Positions 1 through 10,018 of a stretch of 64,000 nucleotides of DNA are shown here, in pieces (positions within the stretch are counted from its first letter, which is position 1; every line of letters begins with the position of its first letter). The notes below the pieces were generated by a model, which ran no database searches, was not told where the DNA came from, and saw nothing but the letters and a program-made list of their open reading frames with translations. Source of the DNA: Voacanga thouarsii (taxonomy: Eukaryota > Streptophyta > Magnoliopsida > Gentianales > Apocynaceae); assembly GCA_026120185.1 (NCBI GenBank), contig JANUWF010001109.1:4704001-4768000 (forward strand), read 5' to 3'. The position numbers were made by a program, and so were the translations under genes.

Positions 1-1690
1 TAGTTGGATTGTTAATTTGATATGCCTATCTTTGTAAATGCATTAGGTTTTGGATATTTTTCTAGATATTATGCTAGATAATATGCCAAAATATATCTGA
101 TTACCTTCAAGTGTTGTCATAATATTTTTCTAAGCAATTTTAACAAATTTAACCGTTTGATCGATAATTTGATATGCATATCTTTGTAAATGCGTTTGGA
201 TATTTTTTAAGATATTATACTCCATTAGCTACCAAAATATATATGATTACCTTCAAATTTTGTCATAGCATTTTTCTTAGCAATTTTAACAAATCTAACG
301 ATTGGATCGTTAATTTGATACACTTATCTTTTATAAATGCGTTAGGTTTTGGATATTTTTAAGGTATTATGCTGGATTATATACCAAAATATATCTGATT
401 ACCTTTAAATTTTGTCATAACACTTTTCTTAGTAATTTTAAAAATTTTAATAGTTGGATCGTTAATTTGATATGCATATATTTGTAAATGTATTAGGTTT
501 TGGATATTTTTCTAGATATTATGTTGGATTATGTATCAAAATATATTCGATTATATTCAAATTTTATCATAATACATTTTTTAGTAATTTTAATAAATGT
601 AAATGTTGGATCATTAATTTTATATACCTATATTTGTAAATGCGTTAGGTTTTGGATATTTTTCTAGATATTATACTAGATTATGTGCGAAATATATCTG
701 ATTACCTTTAAATTTTGTCATAAATTTTTTCTTAAAAATTTTAATAAATCAAACGATTGGATCGTTAATTTGATACATCTATCTTTGTAAATGCATTAGG
801 TTTTGGATATTTTTAAAGATATTATACTAGATTATGTGCGAAATATATCTGATTACCTTTAAATTTTGTCATAAATTTTTTCTTAAAAATTTTAATAAAT
901 CAAACGATTGGATCGTTAATTTGATACGTCTATCTTTGTAAATGCATTAGGTTTTGGATATTTTTAAAGATATTATGCTGGATTATGTCTCAAAATATAT
1001 CCAATTACCTTTAAATTTTGTCATAGCACTTTTCTTTTTAATTTTAACAAATCTAATGGTTAGATTGCTAATTTGATATTTCTATCATTGTAAATGTTAG
1101 ATATTGTTCTAGATATTATACTAGATTATGTACCAAAATATATCCGATTACATTCAAATTTTGTCATAATACTTTTTTTTAGTAATTTTAACAAATCCAA
1201 CGGTTGGATTGTTAATTTGATATGCCTATATTTATAAAAGCGTTAGGATTTTGATATTTTTTTAGATATTATACTAGATTATGTGCCAAAATATATCTGA
1301 TTATCTTCAAATTTTGTTATAATATTTTTCTTAGAAATTTTAATATATCTAACAGTTAAATCATTAATTTGATACACCTATCTTTGTAAATGTGTTAGGT
1401 TTTAGATATTTTTAAAGATATTATGCTGCATTATGTAGCAAAATATATTCGATTACCTTCAAATATTTGTATAACACTTTTCTTAAAAATTTTAACAAAT
1501 CTAATAGTTGGATCGTTAATTTGATATGCCTATCTTTGTAAATGTATTAGGTTTTGGATATTTTTCTAGATATTATGCTAGATTATGTACCAAAATATAT
1601 CCGATTACATTCAAATTTTGCCATAATACTTTTTTTTAATAATTTTAACAAATTTGATGGTTGGATCGTTAATTCGATACGCCAATATAT
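1..1690. repeat. Tandem satellite array, ~150-bp AT-rich unit
   Basis: About twelve head-to-tail units run from the left edge. The same landmark (gttaatttgata and variants) recurs near 11, 163, 309, 461, 613, 764, 914, 1067, 1211, 1363, 1515 and 1668, a spacing of 144 to 153 bases. Other words repeat in a fixed order in each unit: atctttgtaaatgc, ggttttggatattttt, ccaaaatatat, and a phrase ending in ttttgtcata. Units differ by scattered substitutions and small indels, so this is an aged array. It continues past the left edge. No coding is expected; short open frames here are chance products. Confidence 0.92.
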
Positions 1691-1691
1691 A

Positions 1692-1694
<3 letters not shown>

Positions 1695-1758
<64 letters not shown>
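1695..1758. repeat. (GT)32 microsatellite
   Basis: An uninterrupted GT run of 64 bases lies inside the last, truncated satellite unit and marks the right end of the array. The array does not resume after it. Confidence 0.97.
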
Positions 1759-1760
<2 letters not shown>

Positions 1761-2827
1761 TCATATGCTATATGAATATATCACAACTAGAAATAATGCT
1801 TATTGTGACATATTTATTACTACAGTTTTTTGAAGATGTCAATAGAAGTACAATTTCTGACATTTAGGTGAATGTGTCATAATAAACTCTAGCAAAATTA
1901 TGTTGTTTTGTTTAATTTACTAGTAATGTGAAATTTAATATCCTTTTAAAATCATATTATGACATTTTCTAGAATGTGTTGGAATACTTTTTATTCTTTG
2001 ATATTGTTTTGTCTATTTTGACATGATTAAACTGTCATAATGGCTATTCTAATTTTAAAAAAAAAAGAAATTTGAGCTACAAAAAATTAAGGCGCCATAA
2101 GCTGAAATTCTGGTGGTGGTGGCTACTTAGGTTTATTATTAATATACTTAAAAATATACTTTAAAAAAACCAAAGTTCAATATTTATTATCTTTATTATT
2201 GATATTATTTGGTGGTGGTGGCTGCTTGGGTTTAACATAAAATTTTAGCAATACCATTAGATGATAAATATTTTTTCAACTTTTTTTTTTTAAGAGTCTC
2301 CTTTCTTCATCTATAAAGACATTACCTCAAAAATAAATCAAGAAAATCAAAGCGAAATTATATTTTTATGAAGTTGCAGATTGAATTCTTGACAAGAATT
2401 GGGAAAAAAAACCAATATTCCTATTCAAATTGTCGAGCAAACTGCAATATATTATTGGGTAGGGGCAAATTGGGTAAATCACATTCAAGCAAAATTTGGC
2501 GTATAAGTAAAATTTTATTACCTCCAAAATTTGGAAATAAATTGTTATGAAAATTGGAAAAATTCCCGCCACAGAAACAAAATGTGTAAATTTTTTGAAT
2601 CTCTAGAACCAATTGGCGCAATACTCCAGAAATACAAGAACCCATTCATCCGCACACAGACTCTTCATGATACTTCTCTGCTCTCCCTCTTTTCTCCAAA
2701 ATCTCTCTCAGGCTTCCCATAAAAGGGTCAAAGGGAAAAGGTTTAGGCACTGAATCCATAGCTAGAGTGAGTAGAAGGGTTTAGGTTCATAATTTATCTG
2801 CACATCTTCGGCGTTGATTTGAATAAA
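1759..2827. other. Non-coding stretch upstream of the RPA1 pseudogene
   Basis: AT-rich DNA with no recognisable gene. Two copies of a ggtggtggtggct motif followed by a gggttta-like tail lie near 2111 and 2211, about 100 bases apart. The last 200 bases are pyrimidine-rich (ctctgctctccctcttttctcc near 2678-2699), as in a plant 5' untranslated leader, and lead into the first ATG of the pseudogene. Confidence 0.5.
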
Positions 2828-4694
2828 ATGACGAAAATGGTGAGCCCAGATGCCATTTCAATAATTTTAGTGAATCCATCACTGGAATCTTCTTCTGGTC
2901 TTCAGCAACTGGTAGTTCAAGTTCTGGATCTCAAGCCCATAGGCAACAGATATATGTGAGTCTTTCTTCAAAATCACTACTTCCTCCTTTTTTTTTTTTT
3001 TATTATTCCATTTTAGTTTAGTTTTGAAGCTTAGATCTATTTGTTTTCTTGGAGAATGAGGTAAATCTATTGAAGTTTATAAGAGATTTCAGTAGCTATG
3101 ACACAAGTTGAATTTTTGCTCAATGAGGATGATTTCTTTTAGCTTTTCACTAATTCTTTTGGCAGTCAACTACCTGAGGCAATTTTACATGCTCGTTTAT
3201 TATCATAATTGCCATTGTATGCTTTGTGATGCCAAATTCAAAGGTTTTTTTAAAAAAAATTTATAATCCAATGCTTGAACAACTAGAGTTTTATCCAATT
3301 TCTGTAGTTGCGTAGATTCTACTGTAGTTTTGTGTAGTGTCTTGGATTTATGCATCTAATTTGATGCAGACAAGGTCAAATGGTTTTCATCAGTGTAGAA
3401 AGGTTTATGGTTGAACTTGAAGCAATTTTGTTGAAAATGTTGTTTGTTGGCAGGTTCACTGCTAGCGATGGGAAAATGCAGCTCAAGGCAATTCTGCAGT
3501 CCTATTTGTCATCTGAAGTTATATCTGGGAATTTTCAAAATTTGGGCCTTATTTGAGTTCTTGATTACACCCTCAATTATATCCCAACCAAGAATGAAAA
3601 ATGAGTACGATAATCCAGATGGACAATATGAAATAGTTCTTGTGTTTTATCTGAAGGCTTGTACTTGATGTGATTGCACTGCCTGGTTGTTTTAGGTACT
3701 TGATTGTGACAAAGTGCAAGGCAGTATCTCCAGCACTGGAAGATGAATACAAGGCAGTAGTGAAAACTAAAAAAACTGGCATTTTATTGAAGGACAATGA
3801 GGAAGAAAACGTCAAGATAAAAGTGAAAAGTGATGGGTCTCGCATCTTTTTGAAACCAAAGCAATAAATTGTTACCAAATCAGCTCACCAGGATTGTACA
3901 TGAACAAGGTGGAAAGTAATTATTATTTCCTCTTTTTAGAATTGTTTATTCTATGTAGTTTACAGAATCATTGTAAAATCTGATTACTGTTGGGTGATAA
4001 AATACTCATTTGTAGAAAGCAATTCTTATAATTAGAATATTGAGGAATTTATGCAGTCACATGTAACATAAGTTATGTAAATTCATGGTTTTTTGCTGAA
4101 GTTTTTAACATTTTGGTGGATCAATATGGCACCTGCAGCACGAATGGCTATGATCCAAAGAGTAACGCTTAGTTTGTTGTTGGTGTTGTATAACTAATAG
4201 CAACAGTCCATGAGGATTTAAGGAAACTAGTGGATGAACTCAACGCTTAGTTTGTTGTTGGTGTTGTATAACTAATAGCAACAGTCCATGAGGATTTGAG
4301 GAAACTAGTGGATGAACTCTTCGGGTCATAGCCATTCGTGCTACACTTAGTTTGTTGTTGTTGTTGTTGTATAACTAATAGCAATAGTCCATGAGGATTT
4401 AAGGAAATTAGTGGATGAACTCTTCGGGTCATAGCCATTCGTGCTATTAGTTATAATCATTTTTTTTTTCCTGAACCAAGTTTTATGTATGGCAGGAAGG
4501 GGAAAGTGTTTATCAAATGAAATTGAAGGAAGCTACATGGGCTCCTCATCTTTTTTGTGAGTGTTACACCACGTGAGTATAACAATGAAAGAAAGTGAAG
4601 GATAGTAGTAAGAGCTGTTTCTCCAGTTGACCATGCTGTTGAATCCAAATATCTGCTCGAAGAAATATCAAAATTTAAACTGTCAATAGCCTAG
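2828..4694 (+). pseudogene. RPA1: Replication protein A 70-kDa subunit (RPA1-like) pseudogene
   Basis: RPA70 is the large subunit of the single-stranded-DNA-binding complex of replication and repair. Exon 1 (2828-2955) starts MTKMVSPDAIS and ends with a good donor (gtgagt). Exon 2 (3454-3600) continues FTASDGKMQLKAILQS. Exon 3 starts at 3696 (YLIVTKCKAVSPALEDEY). These match the N-terminal OB-fold of plant RPA70. A later piece (about 4128-4163) reads MAPAARMAM, the start of the first DNA-binding domain. The final exon starts at 4495 (KLKEATWAPHLF) and ends near LLEEISKF, the known C-terminus, with TAG at 4692. The central DNA-binding domains are missing. Damage: TGA where Arg is expected in exon 2 (3553-3555), the exon 2 donor GT changed to AT at 3601, TAA at 3865, and frameshifts in exon 3 and in the last exon. 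This is a dead copy; the reading of domains rests on remembered family sequence. Confidence 0.88.
4141..4446. repeat. Inverted and tandem copies of an RPA1 exon
   Basis: The + strand exon piece cgaatggctatgatccaaag (4141-4160) is followed by three units of about 75 to 104 bases in the opposite orientation (about 4168-4240, 4241-4344, 4345-4446). Each has cttagtttgttgttg, a block ending catgaggattt, and gtggatgaactc. The last two also carry cttcgggtcatagccattcg, the reverse complement of the exon piece. On the minus strand these copies read MAMTRRVHPL, closer to the RPA1 consensus than the + strand copy (MAMIQRV). A transcript through here could fold into a hairpin. Confidence 0.85.
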
Positions 4695-5947
4695 TCTTTT
4701 TTTTTTCTTCTGTCTTTTAGAAAAGCTAAAATCAGGATTGGAGGTTCTTTAGTTATGAAATTTGTTCACTTAAGCAACACCTAGTGAAAAACTATATGAC
4801 ATAAAATTTTATTTGAAAGTTTGTATGCATAGAACATATTTCTATTTGTTTGTTATTTTTGGTGTTTGAAGAAGACGCGGACTATGTCTTACTTAATGTT
4901 TTTTAAGGAATTAGATTTGCTTGGGTGATCCAAAAAGATCATAGTTCCATCTGCAAGTTATTCCTTGGTGTTCCCCTTTTTTCTACTTCTACCTGCTTCA
5001 GATATTCTTATTTTATTTTTTTCTGTACTATATTCTGGTGTTCTTTTCTGTTTCTTTATCATTATTTAGTTCTAGATGTTCCAATCCTCTATATCATGTA
5101 TTACTGTACTTATATATGCCTAGTAATCATCTTGGCCACTAGAATATACATCTTACAGTGGGGTCAACTTATATATCAGATTTTGTTTCTAAAAGATAAA
5201 TGATGAACCTTTTTTCTTTTTGATAAACATTAAAACTGAATTGCAATCAAGTTCTTTTTTTTTTTTTTTTTTTTGGTTGAAGAAGCCAATGTTGCCCTTG
5301 TTTTCTCTGTCAAACAATGAAGTGCTTCTCTAATTTGCGAAAGAATTTAGGTCTTAGAGTTGATAGTTCGATACTTTAACTAGTGCTAAATCAGTCTTCT
5401 TATATTAACATGTGAATGTCAATGTAGATTAGCTTTTTTCAAAGCTGCTTATGTTCTTTATGATTCCGAATTTTACGTTAAAGTGGATGATACATATATC
5501 TGAGACCAGATTTGTAGTGATTTTAGAAGTTCAGATTTGTAGTTTTATTAAAAAGTAATCTTCTCTTTTTTTTTTTTTTTTAATGACATGAGGAATGAAG
5601 ATTAAGGTGGTTGAAGATTCATTTAACTATAGCATTTTTTTTTTTTTGTCTTAATGAATTTTTATGACTTCTAATGGATGTCATAGTTAGAATTGTGGTT
5701 TTGTTTTGGACAATTTTGAACTAATATCAATGATTAGATTCATGATACTTATCAGACTCCATTTAATTTTTTTTTGTGTATATTAAGTTATTATTAATGG
5801 AAGATGGCATTTTGAATGTAAAAGGCTTTCATAGTTCTATATGTATAGTAGATGATGATCTTATTAAAGTAGAGGGAAATTTTTTTTGGGTCAAAATGCG
5901 AATGTAAAAAAAATGTCAATATCATCATATTTAATTGAAGGTTCATT
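4695..5947. other. AT-rich stretch, nothing recognised
   Basis: Long poly-T runs (near 5251, 5565 and 5635) and no protein-like frame. Nothing resembling the missing RPA1 exons was seen. Confidence 0.5.
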
Positions 5948-6475
5948 CACTACGAATGTAAAAGATTTGGAAAGTTGTCCAAAAATCGTGGCAAAATCAT
6001 GGCAAAAAGTAATCACTACAGAAGCTTTAAATCGTGGCAAAAAGTATTAATTACAACAGTAAGGGAATCGTAGTAAATGGGCATTACCCACGGTTATGTT
6101 AATTTAAAAAAGAACCACGACGAAAAGGATTATTTTCAACGAAAATTTAATTGTAACAAATAATATTCTTCACAATTGTAAAATGTTGGAAAAACTGTGA
6201 TAAAAAATTGAAATCTTTGCTCACAGTTAATAACTATTGGGAAAAGCTGTGGCAAAAGTTTATGAACAAATATCACACTTTATTTACAACGACTATAAAA
6301 TTGTGGTAAATCTGTGGCAAAAGGCATTCTCCACGGCTACACAATTGTGCCAAACATTTTGCAACCGTCGTAGTGCCCACGCCTCGAAAACTGTGGCATT
6401 TCTGTGACAAAAATGTATTTGCCACAGTTTTGGCCAATTTCGCCACACTTTCTCTGGCATTGCCAAAAGTCACTT
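5948..6475. mobile_element. CACTA-like subterminal repeat region
   Basis: The block begins CACTACGA (5948) and contains CGTAGTG in inverted orientation ending at 6375. In between, and on to about 6475, short degenerate motifs of the type cgtggcaaaa, ctgtggcaaaa, ccacggtt and gccacagtt recur in both orientations about every 30 to 60 bases. Dense short inverted motifs behind a CACTA terminus are the hallmark of CACTA (En/Spm) transposon ends. No transposase frame is present. The bases outside the two CACTA termini do not form a clean 3-bp target duplication and the motifs run past 6375, so this is probably a deleted or composite end. Confidence 0.5.
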
Positions 6476-6483
6476 TTTTTTTG

Positions 6484-7221
6484 TAATTAATCAAATATCA
6501 AGAATAATAATCAATTAATCAAAAGACTAAATTACTTAATAAACCATGAATTTCAAAAATAATGTCAAATTACAATAGAAATATTAAATACATAATTATT
6601 TAAGAAAAAGAAAACAAAGGTAAAAAAAAGTACTCATAGACAAACCTCCTTCTTTTCCTTTGAAAACTTTCTTGAACAACCCTCCATGATTTGGTGAATT
6701 CCTCCTTCTTGAGCGATTTTCTGATTTACTCTTTGAATTCACCTTCTATCCCCCCTTTCTCTTGTATTTTTCCTTGCTTTTATAGGTCTCTTTGATGCCC
6801 AATTCATTGCTTGAGAAGTCTTGACAGAGTAGGATTCGAAAAATATCAAAATCATTGGAAAATTCTTAATTCGTGCACAGAATTTTCTTGTTCCAGAGTG
6901 GACCTGGCGCTGTGTCCCTTTGACCCACTTGGCGCTAGGTATGTTATGCTTTCCTCCTTGAACGTGCTCTGTTTTCACTGTTTGGGCAAATTGGACCTGG
7001 CGCCTAATCCCCTTAGTAGGCCTAGCACTAGGTTCATACTGGGAAATTTACCTTTTTGTTCGAAATCAATTTAAATCTGCACAAGTTTGTCAAAAACACT
7101 TTTCACAAGTAAAACATCAAATAGGAAGAAATACGCCTAGTTATTACAACAAAAGTCTCTCAAATTGACCTCAAATATCTAGGAAAATAATGATGATTTT
7201 AGTCCCTATTAATTATTAACA
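6484..7221 (-). mobile_element. Truncated Athila-type LTR, reversed
   Basis: Read on the minus strand, this begins near taatagggactaaaatcatc, passes through a GGCGCC-rich part (6904-7025 on +), a tataaaag motif (RC of 6777-6784) and a block with aaggaggaattca, and ends in caattaatcaaaag-like sequence. The same order is seen in the A1 LTRs (32351-33858, 43768-45260) and in the reversed solo LTR at 30801-32345. The 3' third of the LTR is missing at the junction with the CACTA-like block. The start resembles A3 (TAATAGGGACTAAA) more than A1. Confidence 0.75.
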
Positions 7222-7344
7222 CATGGTAAAAGAATTAGGAAGGTAGGCTTAGCTATTGCAAATTCTTGCTTAGGACCAATAAGCTCCCTTTAGAAAAGGA
7301 TAAGTGTATATGAAAATGAACAATAGCAAATGTGAAAAGACCAG

Positions 7345-8106
7345 GGAAAATTTGCTTTGCCATCCTAAGTATAGTTAATATTCTACATTACCTCACAAAC
7401 TTTATTTTGAATTTAATTGCTATTTGAATTATGATTTTTTTAGATTAAGTTAATCGACACAATAAATTAAATAGAAAGTCGTGTAAATTTCTTATCTAAC
7501 CAGAGCAAAGAATAAAAAAACTAAATTAGTTACATTAAATTAGGTTAAGTTAGCTCAATTATATTATGTTTTTATTTTTTTTTCATATTTAGATTTATAA
7601 ATAATTTAGTCTTTTTATTTGGTGAGTTGGTTAGATGAGAAATTTACACTACTTTTTATTTAATTTACCGTGTTGACTAACTTAATTTAATGGCCAGAGG
7701 TGCTGGTTGGCAATTTGGGAAGACTCTGACCATTAAATTAAGTTAATCAACACAGTAAATTAAATAGAAAGCAGTATAAATTTCTTATCTAACCAATAAA
7801 CAAAAACAACTAAATTGGTTACATTAAACTAAGTTAAGTTAGTTTAATTATATTATATTTTTATTTATTTTTCCAGATTTAGATTTATGAATAATTTAGT
7901 CTTTTTATTTTTTGAGTTACTTAGATGAGAAATTTACACTACTTTTTATTTAATTTATTATGTTGACTAATTTAATTTAACAGTCAGAGCTGTTGGATGG
8001 CAATTTGGGAGGAAATTATAATTCAAATAGCAATTAGATTCAAAATAAAGTTTAGATGGTAATGTAGGATTTTGACTATGCTTGGGATGATAAGTGATTT
8101 TTTCCC
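7345..8106. mobile_element. Nested foldback (long inverted repeat) element
   Basis: The outer arms are about 7360-7432 and 8020-8095: gctatttgaattatgattt on the left matches the reverse complement of attataattcaaatagc on the right, and the match extends to a catcctaagtatag-type end. Inside lie two tandem copies of a smaller foldback (about 7443-7692 and 7735-7983). Each begins ttaagttaatc.acaca.taaatt and ends aatttac..tgttgacta. This is the structure of a MITE-like foldback element that received or duplicated a second inverted-repeat element. No coding capacity; the target duplication is not resolved. Confidence 0.7.
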
Positions 8107-8257
8107 CCCGAAAATCCAAGACTTGTTTCCTAGTGCATGTACAAGATAATGAATTATGTTTTCTCAACTAATGTTTCGTTGTATTGCTAATGATCATTCA
8201 ATTTGCAGTACATTTGTATCTACGTTATTGCTTCATTAAAATGAGTTGAAGACTTAC

Positions 8258-10018
8258 TTTATTTGAGGTAAGCGTGCTACAGTTGTTGATGACAGTCCCA
8301 TAAATATTACTATGTTCTTCAGCCAACCTTCTTAAGGTATTAAAATACAATTCTAATATAGAATTTGCATCAGATTACTTTGTCCATGTTTCAAGAGAAT
8401 TTTGAGGGTTGGATTTTTGCCACTTCTTTACAGCTTCTACCATTTATGGGCTTGATGATCCTTTAGTTCTGGCTCCCCAAGGAACTGCACATGCATCATA
8501 ATCACTGTCACCAACATGGAGAAAAATAGAGCAGAAAACAGTGCATATGTTACATCTAAGGAAACTCAAAGAACATAACAGTAACTTTTGAAGCCTTTGG
8601 GAAGTTCCACTTTCTCAATAAAGTTTGCTTATTTCATTACATATTCCAACTCCATTTAGAAGAACAAAAAAATAAATATTCATAGAAAATAAGTGTGACA
8701 ACAATGGATAATAAGAGAACTATAAAATCAATGTCTTCCTCATTTCATCCCTCGTGGTGGAAAGGCTGCATCCTTGCTTTACTTCCTCTTTCTTTCATAA
8801 AGACATTAGAATGGGAGACTCCTTCCAAACTCAAAAGAGTGTACTAAAAATTGCAAGAATAATAATTGAACAACGTGACTTTTTAACTAATAAGAAATGC
8901 CTTTCAAAATGAATTCCTTATAAGTACGACCTATGAGGTTCAATCCCCAGTAGAGTTATGCAATTGACATGTTATTAATTAGGGGGATGTGGTCAATATA
9001 TTCAAGAATTCTATTTAACTATGGCATCCACAGAAATAGAATACATAAAGCTAAACAAGAATGCATATCTCTCATTTTCTTTCAAAATCCATTGTGATAC
9101 ATTATTAGCATATGAAAGCAATAGTAGTATTTAAAATTATCGCATAATATTTAAGAGCAATATCAATAGTCTCTTGCCTTTTTGCTAAAAACATCTTAAA
9201 TTAGAAAATTTGACTAGAACATTAACAAAGTTTAAGCTATAGTCTCTCCTGAGGAATCATTTTCTTGTATTTATAGCAAAAACAACAGAACGTGCTGCTT
9301 TGTGTTATATATAATAATCATTCAAAGACTTATTCAGCTTATATTACCTTCACTCATTTTTCCAACATCTTTTGTTCTAAACTGTAAATCACTTCACCTG
9401 ATTCAACAAGTTTTTTATTTGTAATCCAAACAACCCTTGGTATCAAATTATCTCAGTAAGAAGGCTACCTCTTTTAGTAATAAAGATCCATCTAAAGGTA
9501 TCATTTTTTAACTCAAAAAAGCTCATAAAAAAAAGTATGTAAAAATAATAGTATAATGACTGCAATCATACAGAAATAGAAACTAATGTGCCTGCTTGAG
9601 AATGCTAGCCCTAAAAGCTCGAGTCACCTTCAAGGACCCTTTTACTTTATCATTAAGTATGGCTGAAGAATCAATCATTCGGATATTCATATTTAGTTCT
9701 CTAAACCTCCTGCAATAGACCACCATTGGATGTTTAGCATACCAAAAAAAAAAAAAAAACAAAAATATTTCAACAAAAATTATATTACTCTTAAAAAAAA
9801 GAATAGAAATTTTACCTCTTTTATGGAGGTGTTATGATCTCTAGCGAATTAACAATCACTTAAATGATGTAGACTATTGATATCATCTGCTTAAAATGGT
9901 TCAAGATTATTCAAATTCTCCTCTCTTATCCTTTCCAAGTCTTTCCTTATCTTTCCAAACCACACATTAGCTTCGATATTTTTTGCTAGAACTGCTTGAC
10001 AACCCCGACATTCATCAA
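8258..10018 (-). pseudogene. Unrecognised broken gene, several exons
   Basis: Four protein-like segments lie on the minus strand in this order. About 10018-9891 reads DECRGCQAVLAKNIEANVWF and on to a TAA. About 9713-9595 reads FRELNMNIRMIDSSAILNDK and on to an exon end whose donor is GC rather than GT. About 9445-9360 reads WITNKKLVESGEVIYSLEQK and on to a stop. About 8505-8258 reads DYDACAVPWGARTKGSSSP, then TAA, then MVEAVKKWQKSNPQNSLETW, then a second TAA, and stays open to a canonical gtaagt donor at 8257-8251. The last segment is preceded by a pyrimidine-rich acceptor. I do not recognise the family. The two stops in one exon and the terminated fragments argue for a pseudogene. Exon limits are inferred from splice signals only. 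Confidence 0.45.
9534..9608. repeat. Direct duplication, copy 1 (copy 2 at 10331-10405)
   Basis: The 75-base block tatgtaaa.ataa..taatgact.caatcatac ending at an exon-intron border recurs about 800 bases to the right. Copy 2 keeps a GT donor (on the minus strand) where copy 1 has GC. This suggests an internal exon duplication in the minus-strand gene. Confidence 0.7.

Noticed and set aside
1..1690. CRISPR-like regular spacing
   Set aside because: The whole ~150-base unit repeats, with no unique spacers; the context is plant nuclear DNA.
1554..1775. Open frame reading a Cys-Val repeat
   Set aside because: It is the (GT)32 microsatellite read in frame, inside the satellite array.
5948..6375. 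Complete CACTA element bounded by CACTACGA and CGTAGTG
   Set aside because: The flanking triplets (att and ccc) do not match and the subterminal motifs run past the right terminus, so only a CACTA-like region is claimed.
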